A DNA stretch of 64,000 bases from the NCBI GenBank assembly GCA_964057225.1, contig OZ059898.1, positions 9,796,001-9,860,000 on the forward strand, read 5' to 3'. The position numbers and the translations under genes are program-made. The stretch is from Auanema rhodensis (Eukaryota > Nematoda > Chromadorea > Rhabditida > Rhabditidae). Below the pieces are notes generated by a model. The model was given only the letters and a program-made list of their open reading frames with translations, was not told the origin of the DNA and searched no databases. This document shows, in pieces, positions 53,077 to 64,000 of this stretch. Each line of letters starts with the position of its first letter. Position 1 is the stretch's first letter.

Positions 53077-53434
53077 CGTTCCGTTATGCTCCCGCGTCGA
53101 TCTTACAGACCAATGGAGTCTACAAGATGAGCGTGGTAGTATTCCAGATGTAGCGGTTAAACATGGAGCATAAGGATAAACATAAGACTCGAGAAAGATT
53201 GGTTTATTATATCTACGTGATCACAATAAGATACATATAACTAAGTAAAGGTTAAACTAATAGAGAACAGAGAGAGAACGACCAACCATCCATGATCGTC
53301 CCTGAGGCAAAGCTGAAGTGTTGTAATATGGAAAAGGGCGGGTCGTCTTCTCTCAGTCTCGCATTCTCTGACTCTAACCCGCCTGCTACAGCTTCGTCAT
53401 ATGAATGTAATGCATTGATCATCCGAATGGAACG
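53077..53434 (-). repeat. 5' LTR of element B
   Basis: 358 bp, one substitution relative to 41787-42144 (GTGATC versus GTGATT near 53220). It ends at GGAACG before the GGAT duplication. Confidence 0.9.
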
Positions 53435-53438
53435 GGAT

Positions 53439-54950
53439 ATACAACACTCCGCTATCTCCTTGGAAAGGAGGTTGTTGGGAACGCTTAGTAGGTGTCACCA
53501 AATCATCCCTCAAAAAATGCTTCGTTCCTAGTCAAATGTCACTAGATGATTTACACACAGCTATTGTAAAAATAGAAGCCATAATTAATACACGCCCACT
53601 CACTCATCCACACCCAGATAATTTAGATGCCTTACCCATAAGACCAATTGATTTTTTAACATCAGCAATAAAGTTTTCATTACCAGAAAACAATGATAAC
53701 ACTCATATATTCGATATTCACAGCGATATCCAAACGATTCAATCGACAGAACAAGCGCTAGAAGCTCTTCAGTTATCAGAAGACTCAGCGTCTAAATTCT
53801 GGACACGTTTCCAGGAGGAGTATCTAACTAGTTTAAAAGACATTTTCAAACATAAAAACAAGAGAAAAAATCACACAAATCTCTTTCCTCACAAGGATGA
53901 AATAGTAATAATACAAAACGACATGTCGCCACGAGGAACATGGAAACTAGGTCGCATTATTGAAACAATTACTAGTTCAGATGGCAACATACGTTCAGCA
54001 AAAGTTGCAACAAGCAACGGAAACATAATTACTCGATCCATCAATCAGCTCTATCCACTAGAGATAAGATGCAACACTAGCAACAACAAAATCATAGAAG
54101 ACAACTCACACATAGTCCAAGAAAATAATAGCTCAACAGATAGAATAGCACATACTGATACCGTATTAGACAACATACACTCCGATCATCATATAGAACA
54201 TACAGATGAAACAATACATGAGAACAATAACATAAATGATAGCAACCATAATTACGATATTGCATATGAATCAGACAACTCTCAACATGATAATACATAC
54301 ACTCCAGAAACAGAGAATAATGAGGATGCAACAAACGATCGACCTCAAAATAAAACAAAACTATCATCAGTGAAAACAGCAAAATATACAGAACAAGATG
54401 AGGTCACTGAGAAGGAAAATATAAAAGCCTTCCCACTAAAAATGTCCTATGCCACACACCAAAGAAAAAATAAAATAAACCCAAAAATAGCAGCTGACAT
54501 AATGAAAGCCCTTTCATTACCGATTATAATTACTTCGACATATGCCGAAGAAATCAATAGTTGCAAGGACTCTAACATGTTCACCACAAAACTTATAGCG
54601 AATCCTCATTGCTCCCCAGAAATGGCAACATGGACAGTGCTAATAACCATTATGGCAGTTACCCTCATAGTCTCTTGTCTATGCCGCATGGGCTACAGCC
54701 AATATAGATATAAGACATGGTCCAAAAACACTCAAACCATGCTCAACATCATGAAATTAAAACATAAAACAATCTCCGAACAAGAAGATCATGAAACTGA
54801 TCAAAAAATAACAGAAGACCACAATGATACGTTGCAATTAAAACAAACGAACACACAAGACGCTAATATTGTGGATCATGAAACCTTTCAAAAGCATATT
54901 TACCCTATTTTAAACCATACGAGAAAGCCACCAAAATTCTTTCTCTTTAC
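53439..54950 (+). pseudogene. BEL integrase C-terminal part and env linker (copy 3)
   Basis: Resumes the integrase directly after the element B insertion (PLSPWKGGCWERL with the catalytic Glu). It continues through the DUF5641-like tail, the Asn/Asp/His-rich linker and the first membrane span. It breaks at 54950, just before the signal-like stretch of the Gc-like ectodomain, so the fusion glycoprotein is missing from this copy. One substitution lies just before the break. Confidence 0.88.
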
Positions 54951-55158
54951 AGTAACAGCCAATCTAATATGAGCCTCGATGAGCTACAGCAAAGAAATAT
55001 AAATTTAAAATTCTTCAAAGATACATGGGACATTTATCGCGTAAGAAGTCGTTTGCAAAATACTCTTCTTCCCGAAGAGACAAAAAACCCTATATTCCTT
55101 CTCAAAACAAACCCCATAGTTAAAAAACTGATCAACAAAATACACAAAGATAATAATA
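54951..55158 (+). pseudogene. Duplicated BEL integrase N-terminal fragment (copy 3)
   Basis: About 208 bp match copy 1 13702-13909, the start of the integrase region, joined directly to the broken env linker. It repeats the segment already present at 41095, and its start lies within 6 bp of that earlier breakpoint. It ends in an (AAT)n run that passes into inverted satellite. Confidence 0.88.
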
Positions 55159-55166
55159 ATAATAAT

Positions 55167-57563
55167 TTTTCAATTTTATTTTACTGTTTTTGGAATTTCA
55201 AGTATTATAATCAAGTAAGTAAACAAGAAGTGTTTCTCTTTGATTTTTTTCTTTGTTTAATCTTAATCATGGAAACTTTCAATAAAAACTGTTACCTTAT
55301 TTTAGCCGATAATCAGTTAATAGTAGAGATAGCTGAACTTTAATTCTTTTCTAAAACTTACAATTCTCTTCAAATCGTTCAACTTTTTTCGTCGCTTTCT
55401 CTATTTTATTTTACTGTTTTTGGAATTTCAAGTATTATAATCAAGTAAGTAAACAAGAAGTGTTTCTCTTTGATTTTTTTTTCTTTGTTCAATCTTAATC
55501 ATGGAAACTTTTAATAAAAACTGTTACCATATTTTAGCCGACAATCATTAAATAGTAGAGAGAGCTAAACTTTAATTTTTTTCTTCAACTTACAATTGTC
55601 CTCAAATCGTTCAACAGTTTTACTCGCTTTAACAGTTTTATTTTACTGTTTTTGGAATTTCAAGTATTATAATCAAGTAAGTAAACAAGAAGTGTTTCTC
55701 TTTGATTTTTTTTTCTTTGTTTAATCTTAATCATGGAAACTTTTAATAAAAAACTGTCACCATATTTCAGCCGATAATCAGTTAATAGTAGACAAAGCTA
55801 AACTTTAAATCTTTTCTTAAACTTACAATTCTCTTCAAATCGTTCAACTGTTTATGTTGCTTTCTCAATTGTTTTTTACTTTTTTTCGAATTTCAAGTAG
55901 TATAATCAAGTAAGTAAACAAGAAGTGTTTCTTTTTAATTCTTTTTTTTGTTTAATCCTAATCATGGAAACTTTTTATAAAAACTGTTACCATATTTTAG
56001 CCGACAATCAGTTAATAGTAGAGAGAACTTATTTTTAATTATTTTCTAAAACTAACAATTCTCTTCAAATCAGTAGAACTTGACTTTTCATAATTTTTCG
56101 GAAACAATCTAACATTTTCGAAGCATCGGTGGTTCAGTGGTAGAATGCTCGCCTGCCACGCGGGCGACCCGGGTTCGATTCCCGGCCGATGCAACTTCAC
56201 TTTTATAAAAAAATATCATTTATATTTTATAAAGACTGTTTTAGTTCAACAGTTTTACCCGCTTCCACAGTTTTTTTTTACTTTTGTTGGAATTTCAAGT
56301 GTTATAATCAAATTAGTAAACAAGAAGTGTTTCTCTTTGATTTTTTTTCTTTGTTTAATCTTAATCATGGAAACTTCTAATAAAAACTGTTATCATATTT
56401 TAGCCGACATTCAGTTAATAGTAGAGAGAGCTAAACTTTAATTCTTTTCTTAAACTTACAATTGTCTTCAAATCGTTCAACTGTTTTTGTCGCTTTCTCA
56501 ATTTTATTTTACTGTTTTTGGAATTTCAAGTATTATAATCAAGTAAGTAAACAAGAAGTGTTTCTCTCTAATTTTTTTTTCTTTGATTAATCTTAATCAT
56601 GGAAACTTTTAAAAAAAACTGTCACCATATTTCAGCCGATAATCAGTTAATAGTAGACAAAGCTAAACTTTAATTCTTTTCTAAAACTCACAATTCTCTT
56701 CAAATCGTTCAACTTTTTTCGTCTCTTTCTCTATTTTATTCTACTGTTTTTGGAATTTCAAGTATTATAATCAAATAAGTAAACAAGAAGTGTTTCTCTT
56801 TGATTTTTTTTCTTTGTTTAATCTTAATCATGGAAACTTTTAATAAAAACTGTTACCTTATTCTAGCCGATAGTCAGTTAATAGTAGAGATAGCTGAACT
56901 TTAATTCTTTTCTAAAACTTACAATACTCTTCAAATCGTTCAACTGTTTTTGTCGATTTCTCAATTTTATTCTACTGTTTTTGGAATTTCAAGTATTATA
57001 ATCAAATAAGTAAACAAGAAGTGTTTCTCTTTGATTTTTTTTCTTTGTTTAATCTTAATCATGGAAACTTTTAAAAAAAAACTGTCACCATATTTCAGCC
57101 GATAATCAGTTAATAGTAGACAAAGCTAAACTTTAATTCTTTTCTTAAACTTACAATTGTCTTCAAATTGTTCAACAGTTTTACTCGCTTTAACAGTTTT
57201 ACTTTACTTTTGTTGGAATTTCAAGTGTTATAATCAAATTAGTAAACAAGAAGTGTTTCTCTTTGATTTTTTTTTCTTTGTTTAATCTTAATCATGGAAA
57301 CTTTTAAAAAAAAACTGTCACCATATTTCAGCCGATAATCAGTTAATAGTAGACAAAGCTAAACTTTAATTCTTTTCTTAAACTTACAATTGTCTTCAAA
57401 TCGTTCAACTGTTTTTGTCGCTTTCTCAATTTTATTTTACTGTTTTTGGAATTTCAAGTATTATAATCAAGTAAGTAAACAAGAAGTGTTTCTCTCTAAT
57501 TTTTTTTTGTTCAATCTTAATCATGGAAACTTTCAATAAAAACTGTCACCATATGAACTGCAT
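55167..57563. repeat. Satellite array, inverted orientation
   Basis: Same monomers as 1-8112 but reverse-complemented. The left boundary is an (AAT)n stretch at the end of the BEL fragment. It holds one intact plus-strand tRNA-Gly. From about 55560 on it mirrors 57614-59765, forming about 2-kb inverted-repeat arms around the palindrome at 57564-57654, with some length differences near the centre. Confidence 0.88.
56123..56193 (+). tRNA. tRNA-Gly(GCC)
   Basis: Consensus 71-nt gene, here on the plus strand because the array is inverted. Anticodon GCC, discriminator A, TTTT terminator about 7 nt downstream. It is the mirror partner of the gene at 59132. Confidence 0.95.
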
Positions 57564-57654
57564 CATTTTCGAAGCATCGGTGGTTCAGTGGTAGAATGCT
57601 CGCCCGCGTGGCAGGCGAGCATTCTACCACTGAACCACCGATGCTTCGAAAATG
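57564..57654. pseudogene. Head-to-head tRNA-Gly half-gene palindrome
   Basis: Two perfect 41-nt arms (57564-57604 and 57614-57654) flank a 9-nt centre, CGCGTGGCA. Each arm is the 5' flank plus the 5' half of tRNA-Gly up to the anticodon stem. The two 5' halves face each other and the T arm and 3' acceptor strand are absent, so no tRNA can form. It marks the turning point between inverted and forward satellite. Confidence 0.92.
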
Positions 57655-59131
57655 TTAGATTGTTTCCGAAAAATTATGAAAAGTCAAGTTCTACTGATTT
57701 GAAGAGAATTGTTAGTTTTAAAAAATAATTAAAAATAAGTTCTCTCTACTATTAACTGATTGTCGGCTAAAATAAGGTAACAGTTTTTATTAAAAGTTTT
57801 CATGATTAGGATTAAAAAAAAAAGAATCAAAAAGAAACACTTCTTGTTTACTTATTTGATTATAATACTTGAAATTCCAAAAACAGTAGAATAAAATTGA
57901 GAAATCGACAAAAACAGTTGAACGATTTGAAGAGAATTGTAAGTTTAAGAAAAGAATTAAAGTTTAGCTTTGTCTACTATTAACTGATTATCGGCTGAAA
58001 TATGGTGACAGTTTTTTTTAAAAGTTTCCATGATTAAGATTAAACAAAGAAAAAAAAATCAAAGAGAAACACTTCTTGTTTACTAATTTGATTATAACAC
58101 TTGAAATTCCAACAAAAGTAAAGTAAAACTGTTAAAGCGAGTAAAACTGTTGAACAATTTGAAGACAATTGTAAGTTTAAGAAAAGAATTAAAGTTTAGC
58201 TTTGTCTACTATTAACTGATTATCGGCTGAAATATGGTGACAGTTTTTTTTTAAAAGTTTCCATGATTAAGATTAAACAAAGAAAAAAAATCAAAGAGAA
58301 ACACTTCTTGTTTACTTATTTGATTATAATACTTGAAATTCCAAAAACAGTAGAATAAAATTGAGAAATCGACAAAAACAGTTGAACGATTTGAAGAGTA
58401 TTGTAAGTTTTAGAAAAGAATTAAAGTTCAGCTATCTCTACTATTAACTGACTATCGGCTAGAATAAGGTAACAGTTTTTATTAAAAGTTTCCATGATTA
58501 AGATTAAACAAAGAAAAAAAATCAAAGAGAAACACTTCTTGTTTACTTATTTGATTATAATACTTGAAATTCCAAAAACAGTAGAATAAAATAGAGAAAG
58601 AGACGAAAAAAGTTGAACGATTTGAAGAGAATTGTGAGTTTTAGAAAAGAATTAAAGTTTAGCTTTGTCTACTATTAACTGATTATCGGCTGAAATATGG
58701 TGACAGTTTTTTTTAAAAGTTTCCATGATTAAGATTAATCAAAGAAAAAAAAATTAGAGAGAAACACTTCTTGTTTACTTACTTGATTATAATACTTGAA
58801 ATTCCAAAAACAGTAAAATAAAATTGAGAAAGCGACAAAAACAGTTGAACGATTTGAAGACAATTGTAAGTTTAAGAAAAGAATTAAAGTTTAGCTCTCT
58901 CTACTATTAACTGAATGTCGGCCAAAATATGATAACAGTTTTTATTAGAAGTTTCCATGATTAAGATTAAACAAAGAAAAAAAATCAAAGAGAAACACTT
59001 CTTGTTTACTAATTTGATTATAACACTTGAAATTCCAACAAAAGTAAAAAAAAACTGTGGAAGCGGGTAAAACTGTTGAACTAAAACAGTCTTTATAAAA
59101 TATAAATGATATTTTTTTATAAAAGTGAAGT

Positions 59132-59202
59132 TGCATCGGCCGGGAATCGAACCCGGGTCGCCCGCGTGGCAGGCGAGCATTCTACCACTGAACCACCGAT
59201 GC
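59132..59202 (-). tRNA. tRNA-Gly(GCC)
   Basis: Consensus gene with intact arms, anticodon GCC and terminator. Inverted-repeat partner of 56123-56193. Confidence 0.95.
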
Positions 59203-59996
59203 TTCGAAAATGTTAGATTGTTTCCGAAAAATTATGAAAAGTCAAGTTCTACTGATTTGAAGAGAATTGTTAGTTTTAGAAAATAATTAAAAATAAGTTC
59301 TCTCTACTATTAACTGATTGTCGGCTAAAATATGGTAACAGTTTTTATAAAAAGTTTCCATGATTAGGATTAAACAAAAAAAAGAATTAAAAAGAAACAC
59401 TTCTTGTTTACTTACTTGATTATACTACTTGAAATTCGAAAAAAAGTAAAAAACAATTGAGAAAGCAACATAAACAGTTGAACGATTTGAAGAGAATTGT
59501 AAGTTTAAGAAAAGATTTAAAGTTTAGCTTTGTCTACTATTAACTGATTATCGGCTGAAATATGGTGACAGTTTTTTATTAAAAGTTTCCATGATTAAGA
59601 TTAAACAAAGAAAAAAAAATCAAAGAGAAACACTACTTGTTTACTTATTTGATTATAACACTTGAAATTCCAACAAAAGTAAAGTAAAACTGTTAAAGCG
59701 AGTAAAACTGTTGAACGATTTGAAGACAATTGTAAGTTTAAGAAAAGAATTAATGTTTAGCTTTGTCTACTATTAACTGAAAGTCGGCTGAAATAAGGTA
59801 ACAGTTTTTATTAAAAGTTTCCATGATTTAGATTAAACAAAAAAAAAAATCAAAGAGAAACACTTCTTGTTTACTAATTTGATTATAACACTTGAAAATC
59901 CAACAAAAGTAAAATAAAACTGTGAAAGCGGGTAAAACTGTTGAACTAAAACAGTCTTTATAAAATATAAATGATATATTTTTATAAAAGTGAAGT

Positions 59997-60067
59997 TGCA
60001 TCGGCCGGGAATCGAACCCGGGTCGCCCGCGTGGCAGGCGAGCACTCTACCACTGAACCACCGATGC
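59997..60067 (-). tRNA. tRNA-Gly(GCC), D-stem wobble variant
   Basis: Anticodon GCC and all arms present. One A-to-G change in the 3' strand of the D stem (GTAGAGTGC) turns an A-T pair into a G-T wobble, so the fold should survive. A TTTT terminator follows. Confidence 0.9.
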
Positions 60068-60165
60068 TTCGAAAATGTTAGATTGTTTCCGAAAAATTAT
60101 GAAAAGTCAAGTTCTACTGATTTGAAGAGAATTGTAAGTTTTAGAAAAGAATTAAAGTTCAGCTA

Positions 60166-60510
60166 CGTTCCGTTACGCTCCTGCGTCGATAATATAAACC
60201 ATTGTAGTTTATACTATGACGCGCATAGTATTCCTTGGTGTAGCGGTAAGGAATAAAGAGCATAAGGTCAACCATAAGATAAAAGAGAGAAAGATTTATT
60301 GGCATGAAACTACAACAATAATATACAAAGATAAAGATACAATACAATAAGATAAATATAAGTATAAAGACTAAACTACAAGCCGTCCATGAGCTTGCTA
60401 AGAGGCGAACTCCCGACCAAGGGAACGAGGGAAGGCGGAGCCATTCCTCGGTCCTCTGGTCGTCTGGCTCTAACCCTTCAGCTACATATATGGGGAGTCC
60501 GAATGGAACG
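60166..60510 (-). repeat. 3' LTR of element C
   Basis: 345 bp, starting CGTTCCGTTACGCTCC and ending GAATGGAACG, so it has the same unusual CGTTCC/GGAACG ends as element B. The body is diverged, with an 8-bp inverted repeat (ATACTATG/CATAGTAT) near 60213. AATAAA lies on the minus strand near 60295. The AAAAAGGGCA-type purine tract follows. Confidence 0.85.
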
Positions 60511-61220
60511 TGCCCTTTTTCAAAGATTTTTCGCGTCCGCGCGATATAAAGAGTTTTTAGTGTATATGTAGCTGAGTTTTAGAGTCTAGGAGTTTACAAA
60601 TAAAATTAAAAGTTTTAAAATCTACATGTAGAAAGATATATAAATAATTTTAATAGGTTTCTTTATGGTATTAAGATAGAATTTGAATACAATAATAGGT
60701 TTTATGTTATTTTGTAACGGAGGATTAGAAAATAAATTTAGTCATTGTAGTACTGTAATAAAAAAAATTTTTTTTTTTTTTTTTTTTTTTGTTTCATGAA
60801 TGTGTGATTTATGTGAGATAATAAGGAATTATTAAACATTTCTGGTACATGGTTACTCGTATCCTAATGATGATGGGGATAATTTTATTTAATAATTTAC
60901 TCGTCTCCATATGTCTCTCTGAATGAATCCTTGAGTACTAATGGAGGCTACCACTCAGATGGGGTGTGGCTTAGGCGCCTGCCAATGTTCGTCTCTTCTT
61001 GGAGATACATATGGAGCTCAGTTTAGCGCAAAATATTATCTCTATCGGTCGTATAGGATTACGGTAGCCATTTATTTCTATTATATTTTTGCTTATTCCT
61101 TATTTTTGGTTGTTTACTCACTTAATCTCTCATCAAAAACTTTTCTAATTCACCGTTACTTTCATTTTACAATTTACAGAAAAGAAAAGAATGTATATAA
61201 AGTTATTTCTTGTCGTCTCT
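60511..61220 (-). other. 3' non-coding segment of element C
   Basis: AT-rich, with an A7-T25-like run at about 60763-60790. No ORF that I trust. The first 40 bases resemble the same place in element B, including a TCGCGTCCGCGCGA inverted sequence. Confidence 0.5.
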
Positions 61221-64000
61221 TCATGCTTTCTCTTTTTGATTTTTCATCCGTGGTAACCATAATTCGTCTCCATCTTCGTTCTCTGATTCCGGTTCGCTAT
61301 CGGTGTTATCTTGCTCGTTTCTTTTGATCACTCTTAGTATCTCTATATCGCTGTCCTCTTCTTCTTCTTCGTGATTGTTGCGTGTATTAGAGCGGGTATT
61401 GTGAGTGATATTTTGAGTCGCGTTTGAGAAGAGTTTGAGATTATCCTTGTGGATATCTTGTATCTTTCCTGATGAATTCCTTATCTGCACCTTGGATCCT
61501 TGTACGTTAATAACTTCGTAAGGTCCGTCATAGCTTTTCCTCAGTTTCTGACCAATTTTATGTGACTTTATTGTTGTCATCACCATGTCGCCGGGTTGAA
61601 TGTTCCTTTCGTGCGTCCTTTGTGTTCTATCCTTCTTCTTTCTGGCGTTTTCTTGGTTTTGGGCGATACGTTCACGTATTATTTGGTCTATTTTCATCAT
61701 TTGAGGTCTTCTCGTGAGTAATTCTTCCGAAATCTCTTTGATTTTTGTTATGGTTCCCGGTAATTCGGCATCAATTTTCATTCTGCATTCTTTTCCAAAA
61801 AGTGCTACGTATGGGGCTATGCCTGTTGTAGCATGCTGAATGTTATTGATAGCGAATGTAATTTTCGGCAATACGCTATCCCAGTCACTTAGATCTTCCT
61901 TCAAGTAGTGTGTTAATCCTTCCTCAAGAGTTCTGTGTAGTCTTTCGACTTGTCCGTTTGAGTTCTTTTGGTGAGGAAGGGTGGGTTCATGTTGAATTCC
62001 CAGTTTTGTACACATTTCTTCAAACTTTTGAGATACAAAATTAGATCCTCTATCGGTGATCAGTCGATGAGGCGGTCCGTATATGTATACAAAGTTGCGT
62101 AGAAATCTGTCAATTGTTATTTCTGTCGTAATTTGCGGTACTGCTATCGTTGTTGACCATTTAGTAAAAGCATCCTGGATGGTAATAACGTAAGTACAAT
62201 TCCTTTTTGACGGGGGAAAAGGTCCCATTACATCCATATGAACTCGTTCAAAAGGCTTGGTCGGTATTTCAAATTGACCTATTGGCTGTACTGTCATAGA
62301 ATGTGGGTCCTTCTTCCTTTGTGCGCATTTAATGCAGTTTTTGATATATATCATGATATCATTTTGCATGTTGGTCCAATAAAATCTCCGTAGGATAGCT
62401 TCTTTAGTTTTATTAATTCCTTGATGCGCTGCGATTGTAGGATCTTCGTGAAATAATTCTATTATCTCGTCCTTGATTGGATGATCTTGTGGCACAACGA
62501 TTGCAGGATGTGGTTTCTTGTCTGTTGGTTTTGTGTAGAGTAATCCATTTATAACGCAATATCTATCGTTAGAGACCATTTTCTTTTGCGTTCTATATTC
62601 GATGTCCGCGATTGTTTTCTTTATCCATAGAGTATTTTGTTGAATTTCTTTTATAGCAGGTGTATCAATAGTATTTATTCTGATCGATTCTGCGTTTTTC
62701 TTTTTCTTCTTTTCCGGCTTTGCATCATTTGCTTCATCGCCTATATAACGTGACAATGCATCACATACTTTATTGAGCTGGCCCTCTCTGTACCTTATCT
62801 CAATGTCGTATTCTTGTATTACTAACTGAAATTTAGCAAGACGACCAAATAGGTCTCTGCGAGTTAGTAAACTTGTGAGAGGGCGATGGTCAGTGATACA
62901 TATAGTATGCGTTCCCAGTATGTATGTGCGAAATTGATTCAGTGCGTATACTAACCCTAAGGCTTCAATTTCGATTGGTGCGTAATTGCGTTCCGCTTTT
63001 ACCAGTTTTCTGCTGGCAAATGCGATAGGATGAAGATGCTTCAATGGTTGCGTGGGATCTTCTGGTTGCAATAATACTGCGCCCACTGCTATGTTGCTGC
63101 CGTCACTCTCGATAATGAATAATCGATCAGATTTTGGTGGACTTAATACAGGCGCTTGGGTGAGACTTCTTTTTAATCGATCTACAGCTTCCTGATGTTG
63201 CTTTTCCCAAGCGAATTCGGTATCCGTCTTTGTCAAATCGTACAATGGGCTTGCGATACTTGCAAAATCTTTAATGAATTTGCGAAAAAATCCAACCATT
63301 CCTAAGAATGCGCGAACGCCTGTTGCGTTCTTTGGTGCCGGATATTCTTGTATCGCAGCCACTTTTTGAGGGTCCGGTTTTATTCCTTCTCTTCCAATTA
63401 TTAATCCGAGAAATTTTACTTCTGGTTGAGCAAAGGCGCATTTCTTTAACTTAATTTTCATTCCCAAACTTTCGACCGCATGTAATAATTCGTCGATATC
63501 TTCAAGGTGTTGCTTTCTTGTATCAGAGATTATCAGCAGATCGTCCAAGTATACAAATAATTTGCAAGAGCATTTACTTTGCAAATATCTTACTGCTGTT
63601 TGAAAAGTATGAGGGGCTCCGCAGAGACCCATAGGCATTTTTTTATATTGATACGTGCCTGATGTTGTTGTAAATGCTGTTAAATGACGATCAGATTTAC
63701 GTAGTGATATTTGAAAAAATCCTGATACTAAATCGAAGTTTGAGAAGAATTGAGCTCCAGCTGCCATGTCAACTATATCCGATATACTTGGTATAACGTA
63801 TGTTTGTTTACGCGTGACACTATTGAGGGCTCGAAAATCTGTCACGAACCTATATGTCTCATCCTTCTTCTTCACTAGCACAGCAGGGCTATTGAAGAGG
63901 GATGTAGAGGGTTCGATTATGCCTTGCTCTAGCATTTCTTTTACTTGCTTTTCCACTTCTTCCTGTTTACCAAGTGGAATCCTCGTTATTCTTGACCTTG
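61221..64000 (-). CDS. Element C RT-RNase H-integrase (5' partial)
   Basis: The frame is open to the window edge, beginning in the PLGKQEEVE block just before RT, so gag, env and protease lie outside. RT shows FVTDFRALN, MGLCGAPHTF and YLDD (Y at 63549-63551). RNase H shows IIESDGSN. Integrase has an HHCC finger (HEDPTIAAHQG, CIKCAQRKK), a DVMGPF Asp, a TDRGSNF Asp and the Glu in NGQVERLHR. A GPY-type module follows. The acidic tail ends LWLPRMKN, like element B. No stop or frameshift is seen in about 926 codons. Given the similarity to B, the upstream part probably has gag-env order too, which is inference. Confidence 0.88.
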   Translation of the reverse strand, partial: RSRITRIPLGKQEEVEKQVKEMLEQGIIEPSTSLFNSPAVLVKKKDETYRFVTDFRALNSVTRKQTYVIPSISDIVDMAAGAQFFSNFDLVSGFFQISLRKSDRHLTAFTTTSGTYQYKKMPMGLCGAPHTFQTAVRYLQSKCSCKLFVYLDDLLIISDTRKQHLEDIDELLHAVESLGMKIKLKKCAFAQPEVKFLGLIIGREGIKPDPQKVAAIQEYPAPKNATGVRAFLGMVGFFRKFIKDFASIASPLYDLTKTDTEFAWEKQHQEAVDRLKRSLTQAPVLSPPKSDRLFIIESDGSNIAVGAVLLQPEDPTQPLKHLHPIAFASRKLVKAERNYAPIEIEALGLVYALNQFRTYILGTHTICITDHRPLTSLLTRRDLFGRLAKFQLVIQEYDIEIRYREGQLNKVCDALSRYIGDEANDAKPEKKKKKNAESIRINTIDTPAIKEIQQNTLWIKKTIADIEYRTQKKMVSNDRYCVINGLLYTKPTDKKPHPAIVVPQDHPIKDEIIELFHEDPTIAAHQGINKTKEAILRRFYWTNMQNDIMIYIKNCIKCAQRKKDPHSMTVQPIGQFEIPTKPFERVHMDVMGPFPPSKRNCTYVITIQDAFTKWSTTIAVPQITTEITIDRFLRNFVYIYGPPHRLITDRGSNFVSQKFEEMCTKLGIQHEPTLPHQKNSNGQVERLHRTLEEGLTHYLKEDLSDWDSVLPKITFAINNIQHATTGIAPYVALFGKECRMKIDAELPGTITKIKEISEELLTRRPQMMKIDQIIRERIAQNQENARKKKDRTQRTHERNIQPGDMVMTTIKSHKIGQKLRKSYDGPYEVINVQGSKVQIRNSSGKIQDIHKDNLKLFSNATQNITHNTRSNTRNNHEEEEEDSDIEILRVIKRNEQDNTDSEPESENEDGDELWLPRMKNQKEKA

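Larger units (their letters stand above)
41787..53434 (-). mobile_element. Ty3/gypsy-type element B with gag-env-pol order
   Basis: Complete 11,648-bp element, reverse orientation, inside the integrase of BEL copy 3. It has 358-bp LTRs with one difference, a tRNA-Gln primer site, a 1.5-kb leader, one 2909-codon polyprotein and a 693-bp 3' segment. Its LTR ends are CGTTCC...GGAACG rather than TG...CA. It is clearly diverged from element A but has the same gene order, and it is closely related to element C at the right edge. Confidence 0.92.
8113..55158 (+). mobile_element. Tandem BEL/Pao retrotransposon array with shared LTRs
   Basis: Units run LTR-internal-LTR-internal-LTR-internal in one orientation. 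Each pair of neighbours shares one LTR (8960-9310, 18315-18667, 37058-37408). LTRs begin TGTCGCGATA and end TATCGCCACA. Copy 0 is a short remnant, copy 1 is complete, copy 2 is split by element A and copy 3 is deleted, partly duplicated and split by element B. Copies differ by only a few substitutions; copies 2 and 3 share variants that copy 1 lacks. Recombination between LTRs, or integration of concatemers, explains the shared LTRs better than independent insertions. Confidence 0.88.
57655..60165. repeat. Satellite array, original orientation
   Basis: Monomers in the same orientation as 1-8112, with two minus-strand tRNA-Gly genes. It is cut at 60165 by the LTR of element C, inside the conserved block that otherwise reads TTCAGCTATCTC. 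Confidence 0.88.
60166..64000 (-). mobile_element. Ty3/gypsy-type element C, 3' part (runs off window)
   Basis: The 3' LTR, 3' segment and pol region of an element related to B. It is inserted in satellite; the four bases before the LTR (GCTA) would be the target duplication, which cannot be verified because the other end is outside the window. The coding frame is open to the edge. Confidence 0.88.

Noticed and set aside
57574..57644. Additional tRNA-Gly gene at the palindrome
   Set aside because: Only two 5' halves are present, facing each other. The T arm and 3' acceptor strand are absent, so no cloverleaf forms.
60941..61327. 128-codon plus-strand open frame next to element C
   Set aside because: It overlaps the C-terminal coding region and 3' segment of element C on the other strand and shows no recognisable domain.

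Overview
The window is eukaryotic, AT-rich, repeat-only DNA from an animal. It holds a tandem satellite with embedded tRNA-Gly(GCC) genes and several full-length LTR retrotransposons. I see no host protein-coding gene. The BEL/Pao gag (a FKSFW-type block plus zinc knuckles), a YVDN reverse-transcriptase box and a phlebovirus-Gc-like envelope look more like nematode than insect elements to me, but an arthropod cannot be excluded.

Layout. 1-8112: satellite of roughly 220-235 bp monomers with seven minus-strand tRNA-Gly genes. 8113-55158: a tandem array of one BEL/Pao element (+ strand) whose units share LTRs. It consists of a remnant (copy 0), a complete copy 1 (LTRs 8960-9310 and 18315-18667), copy 2 (to LTR 37058-37408) and a rearranged copy 3. 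Copy 2 is split by a complete Ty3/gypsy-type element A (21954-31335, minus strand, 4-bp target duplication). Copy 3 is split by a complete, distinct element B (41787-53434, minus strand, 4-bp target duplication). 55167-60165: the satellite again, first inverted and then in the original orientation, with a perfect palindrome made of two tRNA-Gly halves at the turn. 60166-64000: the 3' part of a third Ty3/gypsy element (C), related to B and running off the window.

How the parts work. The BEL element encodes Gag-protease-RT in one frame. A second frame carries the RNase H tail, integrase and a phlebovirus-like Gc envelope. A separate zinc-knuckle ORF lies after env. Its primer-binding site matches tRNA-Gly(GCC), the same tRNA encoded by the satellite, and a second block downstream matches the anticodon arm of that tRNA.

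Elements A and B each encode one uninterrupted polyprotein of 2508 and 2909 residues. The envelope lies between Gag and protease: gag - signal sequence - chuvirus/mononegavirus-like glycoprotein with a furin-type site - membrane span - protease - RT - RNase H - integrase. This gag-env-pol order is the most striking feature of the window, because env is normally the last gene of such elements. Both elements use a tRNA-Gln primer site and have LTR pairs that differ by one base, so they inserted recently.
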